A stretch of DNA of 36,481 nucleotides from Mycobacterium sp. (lineage in GTDB: Bacteria > Actinomycetota > Actinomycetes > Mycobacteriales > Mycobacteriaceae). Under the pieces are notes generated by a model, which worked only from the letters and a program-made list of their open reading frames with translations, was not told the origin of the DNA and did no database searches. Each line of letters starts with the position of its first letter. The stretch's first letter is position 1. The DNA lies in the NCBI GenBank assembly GCA_025963385.1, contig JAOPUT010000397.1, forward strand, positions 1-36,481, read 5' to 3'. Shown in pieces: positions 16,228-24,281 of this stretch. A program made the position numbers and the translations under genes.

Positions 16228-18021
16228 TCAGTCCAGCAGCAGGGCAGCGGCCGTCGGGGCGTCGGCCGGCGATTCGGCGAGGTCGTTGAACTCCATCACG
16301 TTGTCGAGTTCGGTGCCCATCGCGATGTTGGTGACCTTCTCCAGGAAGATCTCGACGACGACAGGGACCTTGTGCTCCTTGGCGAGTTGCTGTGCCCGCA
16401 CCAGCGCAGGGCCGATGTCATCCGGCTCGACGACCTGAATGGCCTTGCAGCCGAGGCCTTCTGCGACGCGGAGATGGTCGACGCCGTAACCCTTGGGCAC
16501 GTCGCTGTCGGTCTCCTGGGAGTTGATGTTGTCGAACGCGAGCGACACGCAGTAGTCCATGTCGAAGTTGCGCTGTGCCTGACGGATCAATCCCAGATAG
16601 GAGTTGTTCACCAACACGTGCACGTAGGGCAGGTTGAACTGTGCGCCGACGGCGAGTTCCTCGATGAGGAACTGGAAGTCGTAGTCGCCCGACAACCCGA
16701 CCACGGTCGCGTCGGGGTCGGCGGTGGCGACGCCAAGCGCGGCGGGCACCGTCCACCCCAGCGGGCCGGCTTGGCCGCAGTTGATCCAGTTGCGCGGCTT
16801 GAACACCTGAAGGAATTGTCCACCGGCGATCTGTGACAGCCCGATCGCCGTGACGTAGCGGGCATCCCGGCCGAAGACCCGGTTCATCTCCTCGTAGACG
16901 CGCTGTGGCTTGATCGGCACGTCGTCGAAGTGGGTCTTGCGATGCATCGTGCGCTTGCGTTCCTGGCACTCGTCGGCCCAAGTGCTCCAGTCTGGCAGGG
17001 TGCCTGCGACCCGTCGGTCCTTCGCCGCGGCCACCAGCTGCTCGAGGGCGGCCTTGGCGTCCGAGACGATCCCGAGGTCGGGCGAGAAGACCCGGCCGAT
17101 CTGGGTGGGCTCGATGTCGACGTGGACGAAACGCTTTCCCTTGCGGTAGGTGTCGAGCCCGCCGGTGTGCCGGTTGGCCCAGCGGTTGCCGATGCCCAGC
17201 ACGAAGTCCGAGGCGAGCATGGTGGCATTGCCGTAGCGGTGAGCGGTCTGCAGACCGGCCATGCCCGCAGCCAATCGATGATCGTCGGGGATTGTGCCCC
17301 AGCCCATCAGAGTGGGGACCACCGGCACGTTGAGGATCTCGGCCAGTTCGACCAGCAGATCCGAGGCGTCGGCGTTGATGATGCCGCCGCCCGCGACGAT
17401 GAGCGGCGTCTCGGCCGACAGCATCAAATCGAGTGCCTTGTCGGCCTGCCCACGCGTGGCCATCGGCTTGTAGACGGGCAGCGGCTGATAGGCCTCTGGG
17501 TCGAAGTCGATCTCGGCCAGCTGGACGTCGATCGGCAGGTCGATGAGTACGGGACCCGGACGGCCCGAGCGCATCAGATGGAAGGCCTTGGCGAACGCGC
17601 CGGGAACCTGTCCTGGTTCCAGGACGGTCATCGCCATCTTCGTCACGGGGGCAGCGATCGCACTGATGTCGACGGCCTGGAAGTCCTCCTTGTGCAATCT
17701 GCTCACGGGCGCCTGCCCCGTGATCGCCAGGATCGGAATGGAATCCGCTGAGGCGGAGTACAACCCGGTGATCATGTCCGTGCCTGCGGGGCCCGATGTG
17801 CCGATGCAGATACCGATGTTTCCCGCCGCCGCACGGGTGAAGCCCTCCGCCATGTGGCTGGCGCCCTCGACGTGGCGCGCCAGGACGTGCTTGATGCCGC
17901 CGTGTGCTCGCATCGCCGAGTAGAACGGGTTGATCGCCGCCCCGGGAAGTCCGAAGGCTTGGGTGGCGCCTTCGATCTCGAGGATTCTGACCGCGGCGTC
18001 GACCGTGCGCATCCGTGTCAT
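16228..18021 (-). CDS. gcl: glyoxylate carboligase (tartronate-semialdehyde synthase)
   Basis: ThDP- and FAD-dependent cytoplasmic enzyme that condenses two glyoxylates to tartronate semialdehyde and CO2. It has 597 residues. The N-terminus [20 protein letters not shown] and [14 protein letters not shown] match Gcl. The residue that is a glutamate in almost all ThDP enzymes is Val51 here, the hallmark of glyoxylate carboligase, which separates it from oxalyl-CoA decarboxylase and acetolactate synthase. The ThDP/Mg motif runs from GD at 445-446 to NN at 472-473. It is the last gene of hyi-glxR-gcl; its ATG overlaps the glxR stop by one base (TAATG). The operon is led by the operator at 19845. 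Glyoxylate would come from oxalyl-CoA reduction or other routes outside this window. Confidence 0.96.
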   Translation of the reverse strand: MTRMRTVDAAVRILEIEGATQAFGLPGAAINPFYSAMRAHGGIKHVLARHVEGASHMAEGFTRAAAGNIGICIGTSGPAGTDMITGLYSASADSIPILAITGQAPVSRLHKEDFQAVDISAIAAPVTKMAMTVLEPGQVPGAFAKAFHLMRSGRPGPVLIDLPIDVQLAEIDFDPEAYQPLPVYKPMATRGQADKALDLMLSAETPLIVAGGGIINADASDLLVELAEILNVPVVPTLMGWGTIPDDHRLAAGMAGLQTAHRYGNATMLASDFVLGIGNRWANRHTGGLDTYRKGKRFVHVDIEPTQIGRVFSPDLGIVSDAKAALEQLVAAAKDRRVAGTLPDWSTWADECQERKRTMHRKTHFDDVPIKPQRVYEEMNRVFGRDARYVTAIGLSQIAGGQFLQVFKPRNWINCGQAGPLGWTVPAALGVATADPDATVVGLSGDYDFQFLIEELAVGAQFNLPYVHVLVNNSYLGLIRQAQRNFDMDYCVSLAFDNINSQETDSDVPKGYGVDHLRVAEGLGCKAIQVVEPDDIGPALVRAQQLAKEHKVPVVVEIFLEKVTNIAMGTELDNVMEFNDLAESPADAPTAAALLLD

Positions 18022-18911
18022 TACTTCGTCTCGCTCTCGATGCCGGACATCTGCTCGACGCCGAGCAACAGCCCGGAGTGATCCAACGCCGCGTGACCGT
18101 TGGCCATCGCCGACGCCATGAGTTGGGCGACGACTGCGCCCAGTGGGATGACGACACCGGCCTCGCGTGCGGCGGAGGTGACGATGCCCATGTCCTTGTG
18201 ATGGAGTGCGATGCGGAACCCAGGATCGAAGTTGCGCGCCAACATCTTCGAGGCCTTCTGGTCGAGCACGGCCGAACCCGCCAACCCGCCACCGAGCACC
18301 TTCACCGCGGCGTCGATGTCCACGCCGTAGGCGCGGAGGAACGTGATCGCCTCGGCGAGCAGTTCGATGTTGCCCGCCACGATCAACTGGTTGGCAGCCT
18401 TCACCGTCTGGCCCGCTCCGTTGGGGCCGACGTGGGCGATCGTCTTGCCAACCACGTCGAGAAGCGGCTTGGCCGAAGCAAAGTCGGCATCCTCGGCCCC
18501 CACCATGATCGACAGGGTGGCGTTCACTGCGCCCGGCTCCCCGCCGGACACGGGCGCGTCGATGATGCGCAGCCCCCGTTCGACGGCCGTCTTGGCCAAC
18601 TCCGCGGTGACGTCGGGCCGGATCGAGGAGAAGTCGATGATCAAGGTGTCGGGCTGCGCGTGGGCGAAGACGCCGTCGTCGGGCAGCAGAACGGCCTGCA
18701 CGTCAGCGGAGTCGGGCACCATGATGGCCACGACGTCGGCGTTCTTCACCGTCTGCGCGATGGATTCGGCCCTGCCGCCACCGGCCTCGACGAGGGCCTG
18801 CATCCGTTCCTCGGAGCGGTCGAACCCGACGACGGTGTGCCCCGCCGCGACCAGATGGCGTGCCATCGGGCCGCCCATGATGCCCAGTCCGATGAATCCG
18901 ATGGTGCTCAC
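18021..18911 (-). CDS. glxR: tartronate-semialdehyde reductase
   Basis: Reduces tartronate semialdehyde, the product of Gcl, to D-glycerate with NAD(P)H. It has 296 residues and belongs to the beta-hydroxyacid dehydrogenase family. The Rossmann motif [16 protein letters not shown] lies at residues 5-20, with an acidic D31 after the second strand, which suggests NADH. The substrate motif [11 protein letters not shown] is at 118-128 and the catalytic lysine is K171 in [17 protein letters not shown]. The start codon is GTG at 18911 and overlaps the hyi stop by four bases; the stop overlaps the gcl start by one base, so the three genes are translated as a unit. Other beta-hydroxyacid dehydrogenases have similar motifs; the operon fixes this role. 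Confidence 0.93.
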   Translation of the reverse strand: MSTIGFIGLGIMGGPMARHLVAAGHTVVGFDRSEERMQALVEAGGGRAESIAQTVKNADVVAIMVPDSADVQAVLLPDDGVFAHAQPDTLIIDFSSIRPDVTAELAKTAVERGLRIIDAPVSGGEPGAVNATLSIMVGAEDADFASAKPLLDVVGKTIAHVGPNGAGQTVKAANQLIVAGNIELLAEAITFLRAYGVDIDAAVKVLGGGLAGSAVLDQKASKMLARNFDPGFRIALHHKDMGIVTSAAREAGVVIPLGAVVAQLMASAMANGHAALDHSGLLLGVEQMSGIESETK

Positions 18912-19768
18912 GCGATCCTCGTTTCTTGTTGTTGCCGAAGGGTTTCGATGTTGACGCTGCGAGCGCCGCGCTCTACGCGAGGGATCCAGTCGAACGGATC
19001 GGGACCGGTGGCCTTGTACTCCAGGCCGAGGTATCCGGTGTAGCCGCGATCGGAGAGCTCCTGCAGCTGGCTGCCCAATGGAATCTCCCCGGACCCCGGC
19101 TCACCGCGTCCCGGCGCGTCGGCGAGCTGCACGTGCCCGACCCGGCTGCCGTAGTCGCGGATCGCCGCGCTGGTGTCGTCACCGTTGACGGCCAGGTGGT
19201 AGAGATCGGCGAGCAGTCGCAGGTTGGTGGCGCCGGACAGGGTGCGCACCCGGTCGATCACCGTGATGACGTCGGCGGCCGTCTTGAGCGGATAGTGCGG
19301 CGCGCCACTCACCGGCTCGAGCAGCACCGTGGCGCCGATGCGGTCCGCCGCCTGGGCTGCGTATGCGAGGTTGTCGACGGCGACGTGGTCCTGTGCCGAC
19401 TCCGCGAAGTTCGCGTCTCGATTGCCGTACAGCGCATTGAACGACCGGGTGCCCAGGATCTCGGCGATCCCAATGGCGATCCCGACACTGTCGCGGAAGT
19501 CCTGCGTCAGCGAAGGGTTGGACAGGATTCCGCGATCACCCGCAGGCATGTCACCGGCGGCAAAGTTCAGACCGGTCAGCTGTACGCCGGCGTCCTCGAT
19601 CGCGTGGACGAACGCGCTGACGTCGGCGTCCGATGGTGACGCACTTGCGAAGGGCCACCAGAACTCGACCGCATCGAAGCCCGCATCCCTGGCGGCTCGC
19701 GGCCTCTCGAGCAAGGGGAGGTCGGTCAGCAGGATCGAACAGTTGACGGTGTAGGTGGCGTTCGCCAT
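18908..19768 (-). CDS. hyi: hydroxypyruvate isomerase
   Basis: Interconverts hydroxypyruvate and tartronate semialdehyde, feeding the glycerate pathway beside Gcl. It has 286 residues and the TIM-barrel fold of the xylose-isomerase-like (AP endonuclease 2) family. The two catalytic glutamates appear as E151 in LLEPVSG and E250 in YLGLEYK, with D188 in LLADLYH and a metal-ligand candidate H212 in VGHVQLAD. The ATG at 19768 is preceded by AAGGG eight bases away; the open frame extends 20 codons further without similarity. First gene of hyi-glxR-gcl. A shared control region with the divergent glycerate kinase contains the repeated operator. Confidence 0.92.
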   Translation of the reverse strand: MANATYTVNCSILLTDLPLLERPRAARDAGFDAVEFWWPFASASPSDADVSAFVHAIEDAGVQLTGLNFAAGDMPAGDRGILSNPSLTQDFRDSVGIAIGIAEILGTRSFNALYGNRDANFAESAQDHVAVDNLAYAAQAADRIGATVLLEPVSGAPHYPLKTAADVITVIDRVRTLSGATNLRLLADLYHLAVNGDDTSAAIRDYGSRVGHVQLADAPGRGEPGSGEIPLGSQLQELSDRGYTGYLGLEYKATGPDPFDWIPRVERGARSVNIETLRQQQETRIA

Positions 19769-19844
19769 GGCCTGCCCTTCTCGTGTGGTCAGCGGCGGTG
19801 GAACTTCATCTGCAGAGCTGTTCCGCACGGCAAGATTGTGCGAT

Positions 19845-19859
19845 CGTATGCAGTATGCA
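19845..19859. promoter_or_regulatory. operator copy CGTATGC-A-GTATGCA between hyi and glycerate kinase
   Basis: Matches the perfect palindrome at 11 of 15 positions, with the GTATGCA arm exact and repeated directly (GTATGCAGTATGCA). It lies 77 bases before hyi and overlaps the proposed ATG of the glycerate kinase at 19855. It would bring both halves of the glycerate pathway under the same regulator. Confidence 0.65.
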
Positions 19860-21048
19860 ATTTAGTGAACCGTCCGTAGGGCACGTTGTCAAGGGCGTTA
19901 CTCGGCCCACGGGCGGCCACGTCGTCATCGCACCCGACAAGTTCAAGGGCTCACTGACGGCCGGGCAGGCGGCGGCGGCCATGGCGCGGGGAGTCGCCCG
20001 CGCCGACCCCACATTGCGGACGGTGCAATGCCCCGTCGCCGATGGTGGCGACGGCACACTCGAGACCGTCATTGCCGCGGGTTTCGAGCGGGTTCCCGTC
20101 TATGCCATCGGTCCGACGGGCCAGTTGCTGCTGACGGCATACGCCCGCAAGGGTGACACCGCCGTGATCGAGATGGCCGAAATCTGCGGGCTGCAAAGGC
20201 TTCCCGGCGCGGTGCCTGCGCCCATGGCCGCGACGAGTCATGGGCTTGGCGCGGTGGTGGCACAGGCGCTCGACCAGGGTTGTCGTGACGTCGTCATCGG
20301 GGTTGGGGGCAGCGCGAGCACCGATGGCGGGGCAGGCTTCCTGACCGCGCTGGGCGCCGTCGCGTTGGACGATCGGGGCGCGCGACTCGGTCCAGGGGGA
20401 CAGGCGATCGGCACGTGCGCGCACCTGGACCTCACGGGACTCCGGCCCGAGATCGGCGACGCGTCGTTCACCATCGCTGCCGACGTCGACAACCCGTTGT
20501 ACGGGCCCTTCGGTGCGGCGAACGTCTATGGGCCGCAGAAGGGCGCCAGTCCGGAGCAGGTTACGCAGTTGGATGGGGCGCTCCGGTCGTGGGCCGACGT
20601 CGTGGACCGTGCCACGCACACCGACGCGCGCGAGGCCCCTGGAGCGGGCGCCGCAGGCGGCATCGGCTTCGCTGCGCTAGCGGTGCTCGGAGCGCACCTG
20701 CGTCCCGGCATCGATCTCATCATCGATTTGATCGGTCTCGACGAGCACCTGGCGGGTGCCCGTGCCGCCATCACCGGAGAGGGCTCCCTCGACCAACAAT
20801 CGTTGAGAGGTAAGGCAGCCGTGGGGGTTTCGCGCCGGGCCGGTGCGTTCGAGGTGCCAACCTATGCGGTGGCGGGAGTGTCGTCGCTGAGCGCCGCCGA
20901 GGCCCGCGGCGCCGGACTCGCCGGCGTGCACACGCTCACTGACGTGGAACCGGACCGCAGGCGCTGCGTCGAGCAGGCGGCCGACCTGCTGGTCGTCGCG
21001 ACCGAACGGATGGTGCGCGCGTCGCTGGGCGCCGTCGCGCCCGGGTGA
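19855..21048 (+). CDS. glycerate kinase (GlxK/GarK family)
   Basis: Phosphorylates glycerate made by the tartronate-semialdehyde reductase, sending glyoxylate carbon into glycolysis. It has 397 residues; the family core begins HVVIAPDKFKGSLTAGQ at about residue 22. Further motifs are VADGGDGT, GGSASTDGGAGFLTALG, GAANVYGPQKGA and GEGSLDQQSLRGKAA. The ATG at 19855 is the only usable start near the core, giving a 21-residue N-terminal extension. It has no ribosome site and lies within the operator, so a leaderless or near-leaderless mRNA is possible. A GTG at 19783 would read across the promoter and is unlikely. Whether the product is 2- or 3-phosphoglycerate cannot be seen. Confidence 0.9.
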   Translation: MQFSEPSVGHVVKGVTRPTGGHVVIAPDKFKGSLTAGQAAAAMARGVARADPTLRTVQCPVADGGDGTLETVIAAGFERVPVYAIGPTGQLLLTAYARKGDTAVIEMAEICGLQRLPGAVPAPMAATSHGLGAVVAQALDQGCRDVVIGVGGSASTDGGAGFLTALGAVALDDRGARLGPGGQAIGTCAHLDLTGLRPEIGDASFTIAADVDNPLYGPFGAANVYGPQKGASPEQVTQLDGALRSWADVVDRATHTDAREAPGAGAAGGIGFAALAVLGAHLRPGIDLIIDLIGLDEHLAGARAAITGEGSLDQQSLRGKAAVGVSRRAGAFEVPTYAVAGVSSLSAAEARGAGLAGVHTLTDVEPDRRRCVEQAADLLVVATERMVRASLGAVAPG

Positions 21049-21078
21049 ATCACTAGCTAGAAATGCGGGCCATGTGCT

Positions 21079-21093
21079 TGCATACTGTATTCA
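21079..21093. promoter_or_regulatory. operator copy TGCATAC-T-GTATTCA upstream of the deacetylase-family gene
   Basis: Differs from the perfect palindrome at one of 15 positions. It lies 36 bases before the TTG start of the histone-deacetylase-family gene and contains TACTGT, a TANNNT -10 element. It is the second-best copy in the window. Confidence 0.75.
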
Positions 21094-21129
21094 CGGCACG
21101 CCGCTCGCGACTGAGAAAGGAGCTCAACC

Positions 21130-22059
21130 TTGGCCACCCTGCTCGTCCACCACGAGATCTTCGCCCGCCATCAGACCTCGGCCGGGCACCCGGAGCGCCC
21201 CGATCGCTACCGCGCCGTGCAATTCGCCTTGGGTCAGCCGCAATTCGACGCCCTGGTGCGCGAGGAGGCCGTGGTCGCCGAGCTCGACGCGACGCGATAC
21301 GTCCACACTGGAGCCTACGTCGACGCGCTGGAAGAAGCCCGCCCCGACGAGGGTTTCGTCTATCTCGACGGCGGCGACACCATGATGGAGCCCTCCACGT
21401 GGGAGGTGGTGCTGCGGGGCGTCGGCGGCACGATCCAGGCGGTCGACCAGGTCCTGTCGGGTGCGGTGCAGAACGCCTTCGTCGCGTGCCGACCTCCAGG
21501 ACACCATGCGGAGACCGACCGGGCGATGGGGTTTTGCCTATTCAACAACATCGGCATCGGTGCGCGTCACGCCCAGCTCAAACACGGCCTTGGCCGCGTC
21601 GCGATCGTCGACTTCGATGTTCACCACGGCAACGGCACCCAGGAGATCTTCTACTCCGATCCCAGCGTGGTCTACGCCTCGACGCACCAGATGCCATGGT
21701 TCCCGGGCACCGGGGAAGTCCGCGAGACCGGCGTTGGCAACGTCTTCAACTCGCCGCTGGCGGCAGGCGATGGCGGCGCCGAATTGCGGGAAGCCTTCGA
21801 CCAGCGAATCCTGCCCGCCCTCACGTCATTCGAGCCGGAGCTCATCATCGTCTCGGCCGGATTCGATGCCCACGAACGCGATCCGCTCGGCTCGTTGCGC
21901 ATGACCGCCCACGACTTCGCCTGGGTGACGCGCGAGTTGATGACGGCCGCCGAGCGGCATTGCGGTGGCCGCCTGGTGTCGGTGTTGGAAGGCGGGTACG
22001 ACCTACAGGGGCTGCGAGAGTCCGTCAGCGCCCATGTCGCTGAGTTGATGGGGGGCTGA
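21130..22059 (+). CDS. histone-deacetylase superfamily protein (zinc deacylase/amidohydrolase)
   Basis: A 309-residue zinc hydrolase of the class II-like bacterial deacetylase/acetylpolyamine amidohydrolase group. Active-site residues are H125-H126 in RPPGHHAE, the zinc ligands D163 and H165 in DFDVHHGNGTQ and D246 in SAGFDAH, and the transition-state tyrosine Y290 in EGGYD. All are intact, so it should be active. The start is TTG at 21130, chosen because AAAGGAG lies seven bases before it and the product aligns from its first residues. The promoter has a near-perfect copy of the oxalate-island operator, so it appears to belong to that regulon. It may remove acyl groups from lysines of CoA-related enzymes, or act on a small amide; neither is shown by the sequence. 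Confidence 0.9.
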   Translation: MATLLVHHEIFARHQTSAGHPERPDRYRAVQFALGQPQFDALVREEAVVAELDATRYVHTGAYVDALEEARPDEGFVYLDGGDTMMEPSTWEVVLRGVGGTIQAVDQVLSGAVQNAFVACRPPGHHAETDRAMGFCLFNNIGIGARHAQLKHGLGRVAIVDFDVHHGNGTQEIFYSDPSVVYASTHQMPWFPGTGEVRETGVGNVFNSPLAAGDGGAELREAFDQRILPALTSFEPELIIVSAGFDAHERDPLGSLRMTAHDFAWVTRELMTAAERHCGGRLVSVLEGGYDLQGLRESVSAHVAELMGG

Positions 22060-22086
22060 CGTCGCGGAGCGGTACGGGTACGAGCG

Positions 22087-22731
22087 TCAGGGTCGGAAGG
22101 TGGCGGATCCACCACCGTTGTCGACGAGGTCGCGCCAGCCGCGGTCCCACCGCCGGTCGCGCACGCGGTTGAGTTTCATTCGCAGGATTCCGTAGGCGCC
22201 GGCGACCAGAACGGCCAAGATGAGCCAGGACAGGGCGACGGTGCCGATCTTCATCATGATGCCGTCGGCGGCTGTCGGTGGTGGCGCGGTGACGATCCCC
22301 TTGGTGGTCACCCACAACGGCACCTGATCGCCCGCCTTCACCGGTCCGTCGACCTTGGTCACCGCCTCACGCGCGGTGTTCTGCTCATACCACCGCACGT
22401 TCACCAGGAACGTCGTCGGCGTGGTCTCCGACACCGACGGATCGGCAGTGCTCGCGCCGAGCGCGGTGGCCTCGACGGGGTGACGAGAGGCGATGTCGGC
22501 GGCGATCTCCTGCGTCCGTGCCTGGTAGCCCAACTGGCCGACGGCCAAGGCGGGAAACACCGCGGCGATCAACACCACGAACACCGCAATGACGGCCCAT
22601 GCTTCGACGCGGTCGGCGCCACGCGTGAGGGGCGAGCGGCCGAACGCGTGTGCCCTCCACCGGCGAATCGGATTGATGGTCACAGCGACCGACCAGCTAG
22701 CGCGTCGGTCGGTGTGGAACACATTCTTCAA
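22087..22731 (-). CDS. Rv1733c-like membrane protein
   Basis: Protein of up to 214 residues resembling the mycobacterial Rv1733c family, of unknown biochemical function. After a basic N-terminus with GRSPLTRGADRVEA (the family has NPL.RG.DR.EA) comes one membrane segment (about 44-66), an extracytoplasmic domain of about 90 residues (TTFLVNVRWYEQN..., GDQVPLWVTTKG), a second membrane segment (about 162-186) and a basic cytoplasmic tail. The start is uncertain: TTG at 22731 has GGGGA close upstream, while GTG at 22683 would begin VTINPIRRW and fits family length, but follows an 8-bp hairpin (22686-22693/22704-22711) and has no clear ribosome site. It converges on the deacetylase-family gene. 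Confidence 0.8.
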   Translation of the reverse strand: MKNVFHTDRRASWSVAVTINPIRRWRAHAFGRSPLTRGADRVEAWAVIAVFVVLIAAVFPALAVGQLGYQARTQEIAADIASRHPVEATALGASTADPSVSETTPTTFLVNVRWYEQNTAREAVTKVDGPVKAGDQVPLWVTTKGIVTAPPPTAADGIMMKIGTVALSWLILAVLVAGAYGILRMKLNRVRDRRWDRGWRDLVDNGGGSATFRP

Positions 22732-22797
22732 TGGTTCCCCAAAAGAGGGATTTCATACCACTCAGAGGGCCGCGACATCGATCACACGAGCGCAAGG

Positions 22798-24180
22798 TCA
22801 CACGGATTCTTCGGCCCGTTCCCGGCGCGACCTCAATCGCGATGCGCCACCGACCACCAGCGTCAGGACCGCGGCGATGGCGAACGAGAAGATCGATGCG
22901 CTCATCCACGGCTGTGCAGTGAAACCGATGGCTTGGGCCAGCTCACCCCAGGCAGAGGCCCACCAGCCGACCTGACCGGGATAGATCAGCTGGTAGGTGA
23001 CGAAGCCCAGCGCCCACGGCAACAGCATCAGCCATCGGGATGGCGAGTTCAGCGTGAGATCCCAGCCCCGCCGACCGGAGAAGCAGAAGTAGTCCACGGC
23101 GAGCACCGCGAACAGCGGGACGAACACCGATCCGATGAGTGACAGGAAGCTCGCGTAGCCGTAGATGTCGACCGCCAGAGCAAGCAACGTGATGAGGACA
23201 CCCACGGTGACGGCGATGATTCGGCGGTCCCAGCGGGGTCGCAGGTTCTGCGTGGACACCGTTGCGGAGTAGACGTTGGCGAACGACTGGTCCATCTCGC
23301 GGATGGCCAGGACCGCGAACGCGAGTCCGCCGAGGGGGACGGCGATGAACGCGGCAAAGATGTGGTCCTCGTCGACCGCCACGGTGACCAGCGCCAGTAG
23401 CCCCAGTGCGTAGCAAGCGATCTGCGCGAAGCCGTAACCCACGAACGCCCCCGTGAACGCCGCCGACGAACTCCGGGAGTGCCTGGCGTAGTCGGCGGCC
23501 ATCGGCACCCATGACACCGCGACGGCGACCGTGGTGTCGACGGCGATGCTGAACCCCGACCAGGTGCCCGCGGTCATGGAGGGCAGCGGATTGCTCAGAA
23601 GCTCGAAGAACAGGTAGATCAACGCGATCAACACCGCCACGGTGACGTAGCGGCGCAGCACCCTGATGGACCCCAGCGGATAGAGCGAGAGCAGGGTCGT
23701 GATGACACCGCCCGTCACCACCCAGATCCATTGCGGCACTGCGGGCAATACGGTCGAGGCGGCGGTGGCGATCGTGACCAGTTCGAACGTGCCCCAACCG
23801 ACCATCTGCGCGATGTTGAGCACGGTCGGCAGATACGAGACCCGACTGCCCAGCAGGCCGCGAAGCAGGACCATCGCCGGTGCACCGGTTTGCGCGCCGG
23901 GGATCGCCGACACCGCGACGGCGGCCGCGCCAAGCGCGGTGCCGATGACGATCGCCAGAAGGGCCGCCACCATCGAGAGCTGCGGCGTGCCGGGCCCGAA
24001 GGGATGTAAGACGACGGCCGCGCCGGTGAAGCCGAGCAGGCTGACACCGAGATTGCCCCACAAGCCCAGCTGGTCGAACACGCCAAGCACCCGTGGCGCA
24101 GGCTCCACCAGAGTCGGCGGCACCTCGCCGCCGGCAGCGCCGTGGTGGAAAGGACTCAAGCGACGAACGCCAATTGACAT
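22798..24180 (-). CDS. cytX: NCS1-family permease under TPP control, CytX-type (HMP transporter)
   Basis: Inner-membrane permease of 460 residues with about twelve hydrophobic segments and the cytosine/purine NCS1 family features: WGNLGVSLLGFTGAAV near the start, a PGAQTGAPAMVLLRGLLG segment, GWGTFE, VSWVPMAADYAR and YGYASFLSLIGSVFVPLFAV. A TPP riboswitch directly upstream shows that it serves thiamine metabolism, most likely uptake of the pyrimidine precursor hydroxymethylpyrimidine, as proposed for CytX. The ATG at 24180 is preferred over a GTG nine bases earlier because the GGGAG ribosome site, which is part of the conserved riboswitch 3' end, then has proper spacing. It probably shares a transcript with the kinase and LysR genes upstream or is read from the riboswitch leader. 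Confidence 0.87.
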   Translation of the reverse strand: MSIGVRRLSPFHHGAAGGEVPPTLVEPAPRVLGVFDQLGLWGNLGVSLLGFTGAAVVLHPFGPGTPQLSMVAALLAIVIGTALGAAAVAVSAIPGAQTGAPAMVLLRGLLGSRVSYLPTVLNIAQMVGWGTFELVTIATAASTVLPAVPQWIWVVTGGVITTLLSLYPLGSIRVLRRYVTVAVLIALIYLFFELLSNPLPSMTAGTWSGFSIAVDTTVAVAVSWVPMAADYARHSRSSSAAFTGAFVGYGFAQIACYALGLLALVTVAVDEDHIFAAFIAVPLGGLAFAVLAIREMDQSFANVYSATVSTQNLRPRWDRRIIAVTVGVLITLLALAVDIYGYASFLSLIGSVFVPLFAVLAVDYFCFSGRRGWDLTLNSPSRWLMLLPWALGFVTYQLIYPGQVGWWASAWGELAQAIGFTAQPWMSASIFSFAIAAVLTLVVGGASRLRSRRERAEESV

Positions 24181-24187
24181 CGAACTC

Positions 24188-24281
24188 ACTCTCCCTACGC
24201 CGGCATTACCCGGTCAGGTTCAAGCGGTCGGTGGCCGCACAGCCACCCTCTCAGCCCGGTGGTTCCGAGCTCCCGCGTTCT
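24188..24281 (-). promoter_or_regulatory. TPP (THI-box) riboswitch of the permease gene
   Basis: Read on the minus strand, the conserved aptamer blocks appear in order: GGGAGCTCGG, then GGGCTGAGAGGGT (the CUGAGA core at 24249-24254), then CTTGAACCTGA (24214-24224) and GTAATGCCGGCGTAGGGA (24192-24209). These are the invariant parts of the thiamine pyrophosphate riboswitch. The final GGGAG doubles as the ribosome-binding site of the permease, so ligand binding probably blocks translation directly. The 5' part of the aptamer overlaps the last ten codons of the kinase gene, whose UGA stop lies inside CUGAGA. Confidence 0.95.

Noticed and set aside
16019..16438. Intact plus-strand gene overlapping the gcl end
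   Set aside because: Its first part is the second-frame half of the decayed HNH endonuclease fragment and its second part is only antisense to gcl.
16228..18021. Second oxalyl-CoA decarboxylase
   Set aside because: It is a ThDP enzyme near oxalate genes, but it has Val51 in place of the conserved glutamate and Gcl-type motifs, and it is overlapped with tartronate-semialdehyde reductase and hydroxypyruvate isomerase genes, so it is glyoxylate carboligase.
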